Assembly (NCBI RefSeq): GCF_022884085.1
Contig: NZ_JAGGCS010000012.1
Location: forward strand, 1 to 64,000
Origin: Paenirhizobium cremeum
GTDB taxonomy: Bacteria; Pseudomonadota; Alphaproteobacteria; Rhizobiales; Rhizobiaceae
Length of the DNA: 64,000 nt
Reading direction: 5' to 3'
Shown in pieces: positions 54,272 through 62,958 of the stretch. The notes beneath the pieces are model-generated. The model had not been told where the DNA came from, searched no databases, and saw only the letters and a list, made by a program, of their open reading frames with translations. Each line of letters begins with the position of its first letter. Position 1 is the stretch's first letter. A program made the position numbers and the translations under genes.

Positions 54272-57265
54272 CTAGTGGGCCTCATCCCAGTTCATCGCGG
54301 CGCGGGCATCGACCTTGAGCGGTACACGCATCGCAACCGCCGGCATGGCGGCATGTTCCATGGTCTGGACGATGATCGGCATTGCGGCCTCGACCGCTTC
54401 GTCCTCCACCTCGAAGATGAGTTCGTCATGCACCTGCAGCAGCATGCGGACCTTTTCGTTGAGCCCTGCCTCCGCCAGCACCGGCTCGATCTTAATCATC
54501 GCCCGGCGGATGATATCCGCGGCCGAGCCCTGGATCGGAGCGTTGATCGCCGCTCGTTCGTTGAAGGCCCGCATGGACGGGTTGGACGACTTGATCTCGG
54601 GATAATGGGCACGGCGGCCGAAGATCGTCTCGACATAGCCGTTTTCGCGGGCAAACGCCTTGGTGCTTTCCATGTAATCCCGGATGCCGGGGAAGCGTTC
54701 GAAATACTTCTTGATGTAGTCGCCGGCTTCCGACCGCTCGATGCCGAGCTGATTGGCGAGACCGAAGGCGGAGATGCCGTAGATGATGCCGAAGTTGATC
54801 GCCTTGGCGCGACGACGGACCTCGGACGGCATGCCCTCGACCGGCACGCCGAACATTTCGGAAGCCGTCATTGCGTGAATGTCGATGCCATCCGCAAACG
54901 CCTGACGCAGTTGCGGGATCTCCGCGACATGGGCGAGCACGCGAAGCTCGATCTGGCTGTAATCGGCCGAAAGGAGCTTGTGTCCCTGCGAGGCAATGAA
55001 GGCGGTTCTGATCTTGCGGCCCTCGGCCGTGCGGACCGGAATGTTCTGCAGATTAGGCTCGGAGGAAGAAAGACGGCCGGTGGTCGTCGCCGCCAGCGAA
55101 TAGCTGGTGTGAACGCGCTTCGTTTCCGGATGGACGTAACCGGGGAGCGCATCCGTGTAGGTGGATTTCAGCTTGGTGAGTTGGCGCCAGTCGACGATCT
55201 TGCGCGGCAGCGGCGCACCTTCGGCGGCGAGATCCTCGAGCACCTGAGCCGAGGTGGACCACTGGCCGGTCTTGGTCTTGGAGCCGCCCGGCAGGCCCAT
55301 CTTGCCGAACAGGATGTCGCCGAGCTGCTTGGGCGAGCCGATGTTGAAACGTTCACCGGCGAGTTCGTAGATCTCGTCTTCGAAAGCGGCCGCCTTCTGG
55401 GCGAGTTCGCCCGAGAGACGCGACAGGATCTGCCGGTCGATCGCGATGCCGCGTTCCTCCATGCCAGCGAGAACCGGCACCAGCGGCCGCTCCAACCGCT
55501 CGTAGATGCGCGTCAGCTTTTCTGCGACGAGACGTGGTTTCAGTACCATCCAGAGCCGAAGCGTGACATCGGCATCCTCAGCCGCGTAGGCCGTCGCCTT
55601 GTCGATCGCCACGCGATCGAAGGTCACCGATGACTTGCCGCTGCCGGCAACGTCCTTGTAGGCAATCGGCGTGTGGCCGAGCCAACGTTCCGAAAGCCCA
55701 TCCATCCCGTGGTTCGACTTGCCGGCGTCGAGCACGTAGGAAATGAGCATGGTGTCGTCGAAACCTTCGATCACGATGCCGTAGCGCTTCATCAGCAGGT
55801 AATCGTATTTGAGGTTCTGCGCGACCTTGAGAATGGAGGGATCCTCCAGCAGCCTTTTCAGGGCGGCAAGCGCGTCCGGCATCGGGATCTGGCCTCCGGC
55901 AAGCTTCAGCCCGTCGCTGAACAGATCCTCCCCGCCGGTCCGGTGGCCGAGAGGCACGTAAGCCGCGCGGATATCGGTCGAACCGGGAGTACGGGTGTTA
56001 TCGGCGATCGCCAGCGAGAAGCCGACGAATTCAGCCTGCATCGGGTCGAGCGACGTGGTTTCCGTGTCGAAGGCGACAAGGCCGGTTTCGCCGGCGGCGG
56101 CAATCCAGCGCTCCAGCGTCGCCAGATCGCGGATCGTTTCATAGGCGGAGTGGTCGATCTTCTGTGCGGCAAAGGCAGCGGCACGAGCGGCGGCAAGATC
56201 GGCGGGGGTCGGATCTCCCGCAGAGGCGGCAACAGTCGTCGGAGTCGCTGCGGAAGACGATGCGACGGCACCGGCTTCGCCTGACACCGCTGGTTCCCGC
56301 TTATCGACGTCCGGACCATGAGCAGTCTCGCCCCGCTCGACCTTCACAACCGCGGCCTCGATCGCGCCGGCATCGCAGTCGCAGGCTTCGGCGACGCGGC
56401 GGGTAAGCGTGGTGAATTCCATCGCCTTCAGGAAGCCGATCAGCTTCGGCCCGTCCTGCTTTTCGAGCACCAGCGCATCGAGCGGCAGTTCGAGCGGCAC
56501 GTCGGTCTTCAGCGTCACCAGTTGACGCGAAAGGCGAGCACGGTCGGCATTGGCGACGATATTCTCACGGCGCTTGACCTGCTTGATTTCCTCAGCGCGG
56601 GCGAGAAGCGTATCCAGATCGCCGAATTCCTCCAGCAATTGCGCCGCCGTCTTCGGGCCGATGCCCGGAATGCCCGGCACGTTGTCGGTCGAATCGCCGG
56701 TCAGCGCCTGCAGGTCGATCATCTTTTCCGGCGGCACGCCCCATTTCTCAATGACATCGGGGATGCCGATCTGTTTGTCCTTCATGCTGTCGTACATGTG
56801 GACGTTCGGCGTAACGAGTTGCATCAGGTCCTTGTCGGAGGAAACGATGGTGACGTCGGCACCGATCGCCTCGGCCGCGCGGGCATAAGTTGCGATGATG
56901 TCGTCGGCCTCGAAACCTTCGGTCTCGATGCAGGGCAGGTTGAAGGCGCGGGTCGCCTCGCGGATAAGGCCGAACTGGGGGACCAGTTCTTCCGGCGGAG
57001 CCTGGCGGTTCGCCTTGTATTCCGGGTAGAGCTCCTTGCGGAACGTCTTCGATGAATAGTCGAAAATGACCGCCAGATGGGTTGGCGTCACACCAACGCT
57101 TGTATCGCGCGCATCGGTCAGAAGCTTCCACAGCATGTTGCAGAAACCCGAGACAGCGCCGACCGGCAGACCATCCGACTTGCGGGTCAGCGGCGGCAAA
57201 GCGTGGAACGCCCGGAAGATGAAACCCGAGCCGTCGATGAGGAAGAGATGATCGCCTTTTTTCAT
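54272..57265 (-). CDS. polA: DNA polymerase I
   Basis: Repair and lagging-strand polymerase, 997 residues. N-terminal 5'-3' exonuclease (about 1-290, with FDYSSKTFRKELYPEYKANR and EADDIIATYA), then an Ala/Thr-rich linker. The 3'-5' proofreading domain retains FDTETTSLDP with its catalytic Asp-x-Glu, and the polymerase domain has DYSQIELRVLAH, RRRAKAINFGIIYG and QVHDELIFEV. All three activities should work. The start MKKGDHLFLIDGSG at 57265 is the family start; the long frame before it reads through the promoter. Confidence 0.97.
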   Translation of the reverse strand: MKKGDHLFLIDGSGFIFRAFHALPPLTRKSDGLPVGAVSGFCNMLWKLLTDARDTSVGVTPTHLAVIFDYSSKTFRKELYPEYKANRQAPPEELVPQFGLIREATRAFNLPCIETEGFEADDIIATYARAAEAIGADVTIVSSDKDLMQLVTPNVHMYDSMKDKQIGIPDVIEKWGVPPEKMIDLQALTGDSTDNVPGIPGIGPKTAAQLLEEFGDLDTLLARAEEIKQVKRRENIVANADRARLSRQLVTLKTDVPLELPLDALVLEKQDGPKLIGFLKAMEFTTLTRRVAEACDCDAGAIEAAVVKVERGETAHGPDVDKREPAVSGEAGAVASSSAATPTTVAASAGDPTPADLAAARAAAFAAQKIDHSAYETIRDLATLERWIAAAGETGLVAFDTETTSLDPMQAEFVGFSLAIADNTRTPGSTDIRAAYVPLGHRTGGEDLFSDGLKLAGGQIPMPDALAALKRLLEDPSILKVAQNLKYDYLLMKRYGIVIEGFDDTMLISYVLDAGKSNHGMDGLSERWLGHTPIAYKDVAGSGKSSVTFDRVAIDKATAYAAEDADVTLRLWMVLKPRLVAEKLTRIYERLERPLVPVLAGMEERGIAIDRQILSRLSGELAQKAAAFEDEIYELAGERFNIGSPKQLGDILFGKMGLPGGSKTKTGQWSTSAQVLEDLAAEGAPLPRKIVDWRQLTKLKSTYTDALPGYVHPETKRVHTSYSLAATTTGRLSSSEPNLQNIPVRTAEGRKIRTAFIASQGHKLLSADYSQIELRVLAHVAEIPQLRQAFADGIDIHAMTASEMFGVPVEGMPSEVRRRAKAINFGIIYGISAFGLANQLGIERSEAGDYIKKYFERFPGIRDYMESTKAFARENGYVETIFGRRAHYPEIKSSNPSMRAFNERAAINAPIQGSAADIIRRAMIKIEPVLAEAGLNEKVRMLLQVHDELIFEVEDEAVEAAMPIIVQTMEHAAMPAVAMRVPLKVDARAAMNWDEAH

Positions 57266-57367
57266 GGCGCATGGATAGCGCGGGGCGGCCAGTGCGTCCA
57301 TACAAAGTTCTGTAACGCCGGCAGGCGGCAAACACGGAAACGTTACGAAATTGTAATCACGTCTTCC

Positions 57368-57399
57368 CTTGAAAAACCACAATCGGCCTCTCATTTCAT
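57368..57399 (+). promoter_or_regulatory. RpoH-like promoter for the polA-marR intergenic RNA
   Basis: CTTG (57368-57371), 18 bp, then CTCATTTCAT (57390-57399) resembles the alphaproteobacterial RpoH consensus CTTG-N17/18-CYTATNTNNG at all but two fixed positions. Alternatively TTGAAA at 57369 may serve a sigma-70 promoter, but no good -10 is spaced for it. Confidence 0.4.
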
Positions 57400-57404
57400 A
57401 GTCA

Positions 57405-57556
57405 CCGGCGCCTGATCACGCCGCAGTCTGAAAGAGGCCCGTCCCCCGCCGCTTCAGACTTGGACAAAGGCCTTATCCCCCCTCTCCGGGCCTTTGTCCC
57501 TCTTTTGAAGAAGCCGCCGTGGCATCCGCCTCCAGCCACGGCGGCCTCTTCGTTTT
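57405..57556 (+). ncRNA. Three-hairpin small RNA (alpha-r7/Smr7C-like)
   Basis: No reading frame fits this stretch, but three strong hairpins follow each other. Hairpin 1 pairs 57425-57432 with 57453-57460; hairpin 2 pairs 57462-57472 with 57489-57499, with CTCTTTT after; hairpin 3 pairs 57507-57523 with 57535-57551 (one mismatch), followed by GTTTT. The loops are C-rich (CCCCC, CCCCCCTCTCC, GCCTCC) and could pair with Shine-Dalgarno sites. Size near 150 nt and the place between polA and a MarR gene agree with what I recall of Sinorhizobium Smr7C. The 5' end is estimated. Confidence 0.65.
57507..57556 (+). terminator. Terminator of the small RNA
   Basis: A 17-bp stem with one mismatch (57507-57523 with 57535-57551), an 11-nt loop and a GTTTT tail. 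It stands about 105 bp before the MarR gene, and a second terminator-like hairpin lies directly upstream at 57462-57506. Confidence 0.8.
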
Positions 57557-57662
57557 AGCCCCTTTTCGAACGCCCCTGCATCACCCGAAAAACATCGGCC
57601 GAACGCATAGATCGCCTGCGATTTATCTTGAGGGGACGGCAAAACGCGCCTATCGATTCGTT

Positions 57663-58100
57663 ATGGCTTTCGATCGTTCAGATTCTGCCACCTACCTCAC
57701 CGCTCAGCTTGCCCGCGGTTTCGCCCGCGCCCTGCAGAGCCGGGCGACGAAGCTCGGTTTTTCCGCCGGCCAGTTCCCCATTCTTCTCGAACTCTGGAAC
57801 GAGGAAGGTCTCACCCAGAGGCAGCTCCTCGATCGGGTCGACGTCGAACAGGCGACGATGGCCAACACGCTCGCCAGGATGGAGCGGGACGGCCTGATCG
57901 AGCGCAGGCCGCATCCGCAGGACAGACGGGCCCAACTGATCTTCCTGACGGACAAGGCGCGTGGTCTCAGGAAGGAAGCGCTTGATGCGGCAAGCGAAGC
58001 GGACGAAGCACTTTTTGTGGGCTTCCGCCGGTTCGAAAAGGAACTGATGCTGGAATATATCCGCTGGGCCATCGACAACGCCCGCAAGCTCGAACCTTAA
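57663..58100 (+). CDS. MarR-family transcriptional regulator
   Basis: A 145-residue winged-helix repressor. The DNA-binding part LTQRQLLDRVDVEQATMANT and the wing MERDGLIERRPHPQDRRAQLIFLT (about 65-105) are clear, with dimerisation helices at both ends. It has no cysteine and therefore is not an OhrR-type redox sensor. The ATG at 57663 opens the domain in the usual place. Target genes are unknown; the M20 peptidase gene follows after 80 bp. Confidence 0.9.
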   Translation: MAFDRSDSATYLTAQLARGFARALQSRATKLGFSAGQFPILLELWNEEGLTQRQLLDRVDVEQATMANTLARMERDGLIERRPHPQDRRAQLIFLTDKARGLRKEALDAASEADEALFVGFRRFEKELMLEYIRWAIDNARKLEP

Positions 58101-58180
58101 AATATCCGTTTCCGCGGGGTCGAAACCGGCGCGCCTTTGATCTATCGTCCCGCCGATTTGAACCGCGCAGGATCTATGCC

Positions 58181-59572
58181 ATGACCGATATTTCAGCCGT
58201 TCTCGCCAGCGCCGACAAGGCACTTCCGCAGAGCCTGGACCGCCTTTTCGATCTCGTGAAAATTCGTTCGATCTCCACCGACCCCGCCTACAAGGCCGAA
58301 TGCCGCAAGGCTGCGGAATGGCTGGTGGCGGATCTCGTTTCGATCGGCTTTACGGCCTCGGTGCGCGACACGCCCGGCCATCCGATGGTGGTCGCCCACC
58401 ATCCCGCCGCAAGCGCCGGTGCGCCGCATGCCCTGTTCTACGGTCATTACGACGTACAGCCGGTCGATCCACTGAACCTCTGGGAGAACGATCCCTTCGC
58501 CCCGGCGATCAAGGAGATCGAGCCCGGCCGCAAGGTCATTACCGGCCGCGGCACCGCCGACGACAAGGGCCAGCTCATGACCTTCGTCGAGGCATGCCGC
58601 GCCTACAAGGACGTGCATGGCAGCCTGCCCATCAACATCACCATCCTGTTCGAGGGTGAAGAAGAATCGGGTTCTCCATCGCTCAAACCCTTCCTCACCG
58701 CAAACGAGAAGGAATTGAAGGCCGATTTCGCCCTCGTTTGTGACACCGGCATGTGGGACCGGGAAACGCCGGCGATCGCGGCCGCCCTGCGCGGGCTCGT
58801 TGGCGAGGAAATCGTCATCAAGGCCGCCGACCGCGACCTGCATTCCGGTCTCTTCGGTGGCGCTGCGGCAAACCCGATCCATATTCTGGTCGACATTCTC
58901 GCGGGCCTGCATGACGAGACCGGTCGCATCACGCTTCCCGGTTTCTATGAAGGCGTCGAGGAGACGCCGGCTAACATCAAGGCCTCCTGGGAGACGCTCG
59001 GCCGGACGGCGGAGAGCTTTCTCGGCGAGGTCGGCCTCTCAGTTCCCTCTGGAGAAAAGGGCCGCTCCGTGCTCGAACTCACTTGGGCGCGGCCGACCGC
59101 GGAGGTCAACGGGATTACCGGCGGCTATACCGGCGAGGGTTTCAAGACCGTCATTGCGGCACAGGCCTCCGCGAAGGTTTCCTTCCGCCTCGTCGGCGAC
59201 CAAGACCCGGCGAAGATCCGCGAGAGCTTTCATGCCTATGTGCGCTCGAAGCTTCCGGCGGACTGCTCGGTCGAGTTCCACCCGCATGGCGGCTCCCCCG
59301 CCATCCAGCTCTCCTACGACTCGCCGGTGCTGACCAAGGCGAAGAATGCACTTTCCGAGGAATGGCCGAAACCCGCCGTCGTCATCGGCATGGGCGGCTC
59401 GATCCCGATCGTCGGTGACTTCCAGAAGATGCTGGGCATGGATTCGTTGCTGGTCGGCTTCGGACTGACCGACGACCGCATCCATTCGCCAAACGAGAAG
59501 TACGAACTGCAGTCCTTCCACAAAGGCATCCGCTCATGGATCCGCATTCTGGATGCTCTCGCCGCAGGCTGA
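58181..59572 (+). CDS. M20-family metallopeptidase (dipeptidase-like)
   Basis: Cytoplasmic zinc peptidase, 463 residues. Metal and catalytic motifs are FYGHYDVQPVDPLNLWENDPF (His and the base region, near 88), GRGTADDKGQ (bridging Asp) and LFEGEEESGS (general base Glu-Glu, near 155). An M20 dimerisation domain lies between about 200 and 350. The M20A pattern fits dipeptidases and carboxypeptidases of broad range; substrate is unknown. It starts 80 bp after the MarR gene and ends in tandem hairpins. Confidence 0.92.
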   Translation: MTDISAVLASADKALPQSLDRLFDLVKIRSISTDPAYKAECRKAAEWLVADLVSIGFTASVRDTPGHPMVVAHHPAASAGAPHALFYGHYDVQPVDPLNLWENDPFAPAIKEIEPGRKVITGRGTADDKGQLMTFVEACRAYKDVHGSLPINITILFEGEEESGSPSLKPFLTANEKELKADFALVCDTGMWDRETPAIAAALRGLVGEEIVIKAADRDLHSGLFGGAAANPIHILVDILAGLHDETGRITLPGFYEGVEETPANIKASWETLGRTAESFLGEVGLSVPSGEKGRSVLELTWARPTAEVNGITGGYTGEGFKTVIAAQASAKVSFRLVGDQDPAKIRESFHAYVRSKLPADCSVEFHPHGGSPAIQLSYDSPVLTKAKNALSEEWPKPAVVIGMGGSIPIVGDFQKMLGMDSLLVGFGLTDDRIHSPNEKYELQSFHKGIRSWIRILDALAAG

Positions 59573-59586
59573 GGCAAGAGAGGGAC

Positions 59587-59653
59587 CCGCGCGCCGTCTT
59601 TCGGCGCGCGGATGAGCCAAAAAACAAAAAGGCCGGGCAAGCCCGACCTTTCG
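59587..59653 (+). terminator. Tandem terminator hairpins after the M20 peptidase gene
   Basis: A perfect 10-bp stem (59587-59596 with 59602-59611) is followed by A-rich spacer and a second stem (59631-59638 with 59641-59648, extended by AAA/TTT). The second looks able to terminate in either direction. Confidence 0.7.
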
Positions 59654-59656
59654 TCT

Positions 59657-59996
59657 CCCGTTTCAACGCCCCTGCCAGTACATCCGTGGTCAGGGGCGGA
59701 AACGGGTAATGCGCATTTCCAAGTGTGCGATCACGGCCTGTGGCCATTCACATCACCCTTCGACAAAGAGGATCGCGCGAAGTGATTAACAGCAGCTTAA
59801 CGCCGCCGATCCCTTTGCCCCGAAATGTTGCGGCAGCCATTTGAAGGCGCCACTGCACTGGTTGGCCCCTATATGGGGGCCTTTCCTGTGTCTTCAAGTC
59901 CGACAGCGCAGCCCTCTGGCCAGGAAGCCGTTCCCCCGGCCGATCCCGACAGCATTTGCCCTTGCCCGGCTTGCGCCGATCCGTTTAGATGATGCC
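59657..59996 (+). other. Structured intergenic region with a CtrA box and a terminator-like hairpin
   Basis: No convincing gene. A long imperfect hairpin pairs 59657-59674 with 59691-59706. At 59786-59801 the sequence is TTAA-N7-TTAAC, a perfect CtrA consensus. A terminator-like stem GGCCCC/GGGGCC (59864-59869 with 59876-59881) with TTTCC follows about 65 bp later. The remaining stretch up to 59996 is the leader of the YbaK-family gene. A short RNA or an attenuated leader would fit. Confidence 0.5.
59786..59801 (+). promoter_or_regulatory. CtrA binding site (perfect consensus)
   Basis: TTAA (59786-59789), seven bases, TTAAC (59797-59801): all nine fixed positions of the Caulobacter/rhizobial CtrA box match, in GC-rich surroundings where this is unlikely by chance. 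It lies 196 bp before the YbaK-family gene. Confidence 0.55.
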
Positions 59997-60455
59997 ATGA
60001 GCCTCGAATCCGTTCGCACCTTCTTTTCCGAAAATGCCCCCGACATCTCCGTCATCGTCACGGAAGCGAGTTCCGCTACGGTCGCGCTTGCAGCCGAGGC
60101 CCATGGCGTCGAGCCCGACCAGATCGCCAAGACGATCTGCCTAAGGATCGGCGAAGAGGTCGTGCTTGTCGTTGCAGCCGGCACGAAGCGTCTCGACAAC
60201 CGCAAATTCAAGGATCGCTTCGGGGTCAAGCCACGCATGCTCGGCGCCGAGGAAGTGGTCGAGGCGACAAGCCATCCGGTTGGCGGCGTCTGCCCTTTCG
60301 GCCTGCCGTCCGACCTCAAGATCTACTGCGATATCTCGCTCAAGCCCTTCGATGAAGTCGTGCCCGCAGCCGGCGCCACCAATTCGGCGGTGCGGATCGC
60401 GCCCGGACGGCTGGCGGAACTGACGGATGCGGAGTGGGCCGACCTCTGCCAGTAA
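59997..60455 (+). CDS. YbaK/EbsC-family aminoacyl-tRNA deacylase-like protein
   Basis: A single-domain trans-editing protein, 152 residues. The family pattern is visible in EAHGVEPDQIAKTICLRIGEE, with the catalytic-type Lys, then VVAAGTKRLDNRKFKDRFG and SHPVGGVCPFGLPSD (the conserved GG.CPFG loop). Relatives hydrolyse misacylated tRNA such as Cys-tRNA(Pro) or Ala-tRNA(Pro). The ATG at 59997 begins the domain; an upstream in-frame start at 59841 would add an arginine- and proline-rich, unlikely leader. Confidence 0.88.
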   Translation: MSLESVRTFFSENAPDISVIVTEASSATVALAAEAHGVEPDQIAKTICLRIGEEVVLVVAAGTKRLDNRKFKDRFGVKPRMLGAEEVVEATSHPVGGVCPFGLPSDLKIYCDISLKPFDEVVPAAGATNSAVRIAPGRLAELTDAEWADLCQ

Positions 60456-60496
60456 CGGGCGACGCAGCAGTTGCATTCCGGGTGTGGATACAGGCG

Positions 60497-60586
60497 TTTA
60501 CCGCATCTTAACCCCCCTTTAAATCGCCTCAATTAATGTTCAGTGCTTCAGTCGCATCTTCCGCTTGTCATGCGGCTGTCATTCAC
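60497..60586 (+). promoter_or_regulatory. CtrA-like and Pho box-like sites upstream of the penicillin-binding protein gene
   Basis: TTTA-N7-TTAAC at 60497-60512 misses the CtrA consensus by one base. TTGTCAT (60565-60571) and CTGTCAT (60576-60582) are 11 bp apart, matching the Pho box CTGTCAT-N4-CTGTCAT at 13 of 14 positions. No -10 box is evident 10 bp behind it. The rest of 60456-60654 has no gene that I can support. Confidence 0.4.
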
Positions 60587-60654
60587 CGCGCGGAACGGGC
60601 TCGGCAAGATCGAGCATCGGGGGCGCAAAAGGTTCTGGAGCAAGATCGCCGCCG

Positions 60655-62958
60655 ATGGCAAGCAAAGGCAAATCCCGCGAACGTGTCGAACCCAGCTTCG
60701 GAGGAAGCGACGAGGACGAGAGCGAGATTCGCATCGACGCTGGCGACCGGATCGGTGCAAGAGGCGGCAAGCGCACAAAGGCTCCCGCGAGCAGGGCCGA
60801 AGCATCGCCGCGCGAACCCCGGGGCAGACGCAAGGAAAAACAGCGTTCGAGCGGTGGCGGACTGACCGGATTCATCAGCCGGATGGTTTACTGGTGCATC
60901 GTGCTCGGTATCTGGGGCGCGATCGGGGTCGCCGGCATCGTGTTCTACTACGGCGCACGCATGCCGAGCGCGAGTTCCTGGTCGATCCCCGAGCGTCCGC
61001 CGAACATCAAGATCGTCTCCGTCGAGGGCACGGTGATTGCCAATCGCGGCGCGACCGGGGGCGAGGCGTTGGCGCTCGAGGACATGTCGCCCTTCATACC
61101 GCAGGCCGTCATCGCCATCGAGGACCGGCGTTTCTATTCCCATTACGGCATCGATCCACTCGGCCTTGCGCGCGCCATCGCCACCAATCTCGTTTCGGGC
61201 CGCATGGTGCAGGGCGGTTCGACACTGACCCAGCAGCTCGCCAAGAACATGTTCCTTTCGCCTGAAAGAACGCTGGAACGCAAGGTGCAGGAGGTTCTGC
61301 TGTCCTTCTGGCTCGAGCATAAGTTTACCAAGGACCAGATCCTCGCAATGTATCTGAACCGGGTCTATTTCGGTTCAAACGCCTATGGCGTGGAGGCGGC
61401 CTCGCGGCGCTATTTCAACAAGTCGGCGCGCGACGTTAACCTCGGCGAAGCGGCGCTGCTTGCCGGTCTGCTCAAGGCCCCTTCCCGCCTTTCGCCCGCC
61501 CGCGATCCGGCGGCCGCGGAAGCCCGCGCCCAGCTGGTGCTCGGCGCCATGCGCGAAGAGGGGTTCATCACCGACGACGAAGTGAAGACGGCGATGACGC
61601 AGTCGCCCACCCAGGCGAAGCGCTACTGGAGCGGCGCCGGGCAATATGTCGCCGACATGGTTGTCGACGAGGTCAAGTCGCTTGTCGGAGAAGTCAAGGA
61701 AGACCTCCTGGTCGAGACCACCATCGACATGACGCTCGAGAAGAAAGCCGAAGCGGCGATTTCCGAGACCATCGACGCTGAGGGAAAGAAACTGAACGTC
61801 TCCCAGGCCGCCCTCGTCTCGATTGACGGCACCGGCGCCATCCGGGCCCTTGTCGGCGGCAAGGACTATGCCGAAAGCCAGTTCAACCGGGCCGTCAAGG
61901 CCAAGCGCCAGCCGGGCTCGGCCTTCAAGCCCTTCGTCTATGCGGCCGCCATGGAGATGGGCCTGAGACCCGATTCGGTGCGAAACGATGCGCCGATCCG
62001 AATCGGCAACTGGACCCCGGAAAACTACGATGAAAAATATCGCGGGCCGGTGACGCTTGCCGGCGCGCTTGCCGAATCGCTCAATACCATCGCCGCGCAG
62101 CTGGTTATGGAGGTCGGTCCCGATCATGTCATCAAGCTCGCCCATCGCCTCGGCATCGAATCGGAGCTGCAATCCAACGCCTCGATCGCGCTCGGGACGT
62201 CGGAGGTATCGCTTCTGGAGCTGACGGCCGCCTATGCGCCGTTCATGAATGGCGGCTACAAGGCCACGCCGCATATCGTCCGCCGCATATCGACGCCCGA
62301 CGGAAAGGTGGTTTACGAAAACGATTATGCCGATCCCCCCCGCGTCCTGAGCGAGGGGGTGGTGTCGGTGATGAACCGGATGATGAAGGGCGTGATCGAC
62401 AACGGCACAGGCCGGAAGGCCAGGATCAAGGGCTGGGAGGCGGCAGGCAAGACAGGGACCACCCAGTCTTTCCGTGACGCGTTGTTCGTCGGCTATACCA
62501 GCAATCTCACCACAGGCGTCTGGTTCGGCAATGACGACGGCACCTCGATGAAGAAGGTGACTGGCGGCGGCCTGCCGGCGCAGGCGTGGCACGACTTCAT
62601 GACGACGGCCCATACCGGGCTGACGCCGGCCCCGCTCAACGGCGGCACCTATGTCGAACCCACCATCGAACAGGAGCCGCAAACGACCATCGGCACGATC
62701 ATTTCCGACGTCTTTTCCGGCGGCGGTGAGGAACGCTATCCGGCCCAGCCGCAACCGCAGCAGCAGCCGGCGGGAGACGTCGGGCTTGCGGCACCTTTGC
62801 CACCCGGCGAGATGGCGCCGTTTCCGCCGGAAGACATTCCGCAGGGGGCCCCGGATGGCGCGATCCTGGAAGGTCCCGTGCCGCCCGGAGAGGTGGGCGG
62901 GCCCGTGCCCGCAGGCCGGCGCCGCACAACGCTTCTCGACATCATCATGGGGCAGTGA
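60655..62958 (+). CDS. Class A penicillin-binding protein (PBP1A-type)
   Basis: Bifunctional peptidoglycan glycosyltransferase and transpeptidase, 767 residues. A charged cytoplasmic N-terminus (about 1-70) precedes one membrane helix (FISRMVYWCIVLGIWGAIGV, about 73-92). The GT51 domain has AIEDRRFYSHYG and GGSTLTQQLAKN. The transpeptidase domain has the Ser-x-x-Lys motif in PGSAFKPF, SLN in ESLNTIAAQ, and GKTGTTQS. The C-terminus is Pro/Gln-rich and probably disordered. The GGAG before the ATG is 14 nt away, so the start is not certain. Confidence 0.95.
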   Translation: MASKGKSRERVEPSFGGSDEDESEIRIDAGDRIGARGGKRTKAPASRAEASPREPRGRRKEKQRSSGGGLTGFISRMVYWCIVLGIWGAIGVAGIVFYYGARMPSASSWSIPERPPNIKIVSVEGTVIANRGATGGEALALEDMSPFIPQAVIAIEDRRFYSHYGIDPLGLARAIATNLVSGRMVQGGSTLTQQLAKNMFLSPERTLERKVQEVLLSFWLEHKFTKDQILAMYLNRVYFGSNAYGVEAASRRYFNKSARDVNLGEAALLAGLLKAPSRLSPARDPAAAEARAQLVLGAMREEGFITDDEVKTAMTQSPTQAKRYWSGAGQYVADMVVDEVKSLVGEVKEDLLVETTIDMTLEKKAEAAISETIDAEGKKLNVSQAALVSIDGTGAIRALVGGKDYAESQFNRAVKAKRQPGSAFKPFVYAAAMEMGLRPDSVRNDAPIRIGNWTPENYDEKYRGPVTLAGALAESLNTIAAQLVMEVGPDHVIKLAHRLGIESELQSNASIALGTSEVSLLELTAAYAPFMNGGYKATPHIVRRISTPDGKVVYENDYADPPRVLSEGVVSVMNRMMKGVIDNGTGRKARIKGWEAAGKTGTTQSFRDALFVGYTSNLTTGVWFGNDDGTSMKKVTGGGLPAQAWHDFMTTAHTGLTPAPLNGGTYVEPTIEQEPQTTIGTIISDVFSGGGEERYPAQPQPQQQPAGDVGLAAPLPPGEMAPFPPEDIPQGAPDGAILEGPVPPGEVGGPVPAGRRRTTLLDIIMGQ

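Noticed and set aside
54242..55633. 463-codon plus-strand frame opposite the polA polymerase domain
   Set aside because: Polymerase motifs lie on the minus strand; the plus frame has no support.
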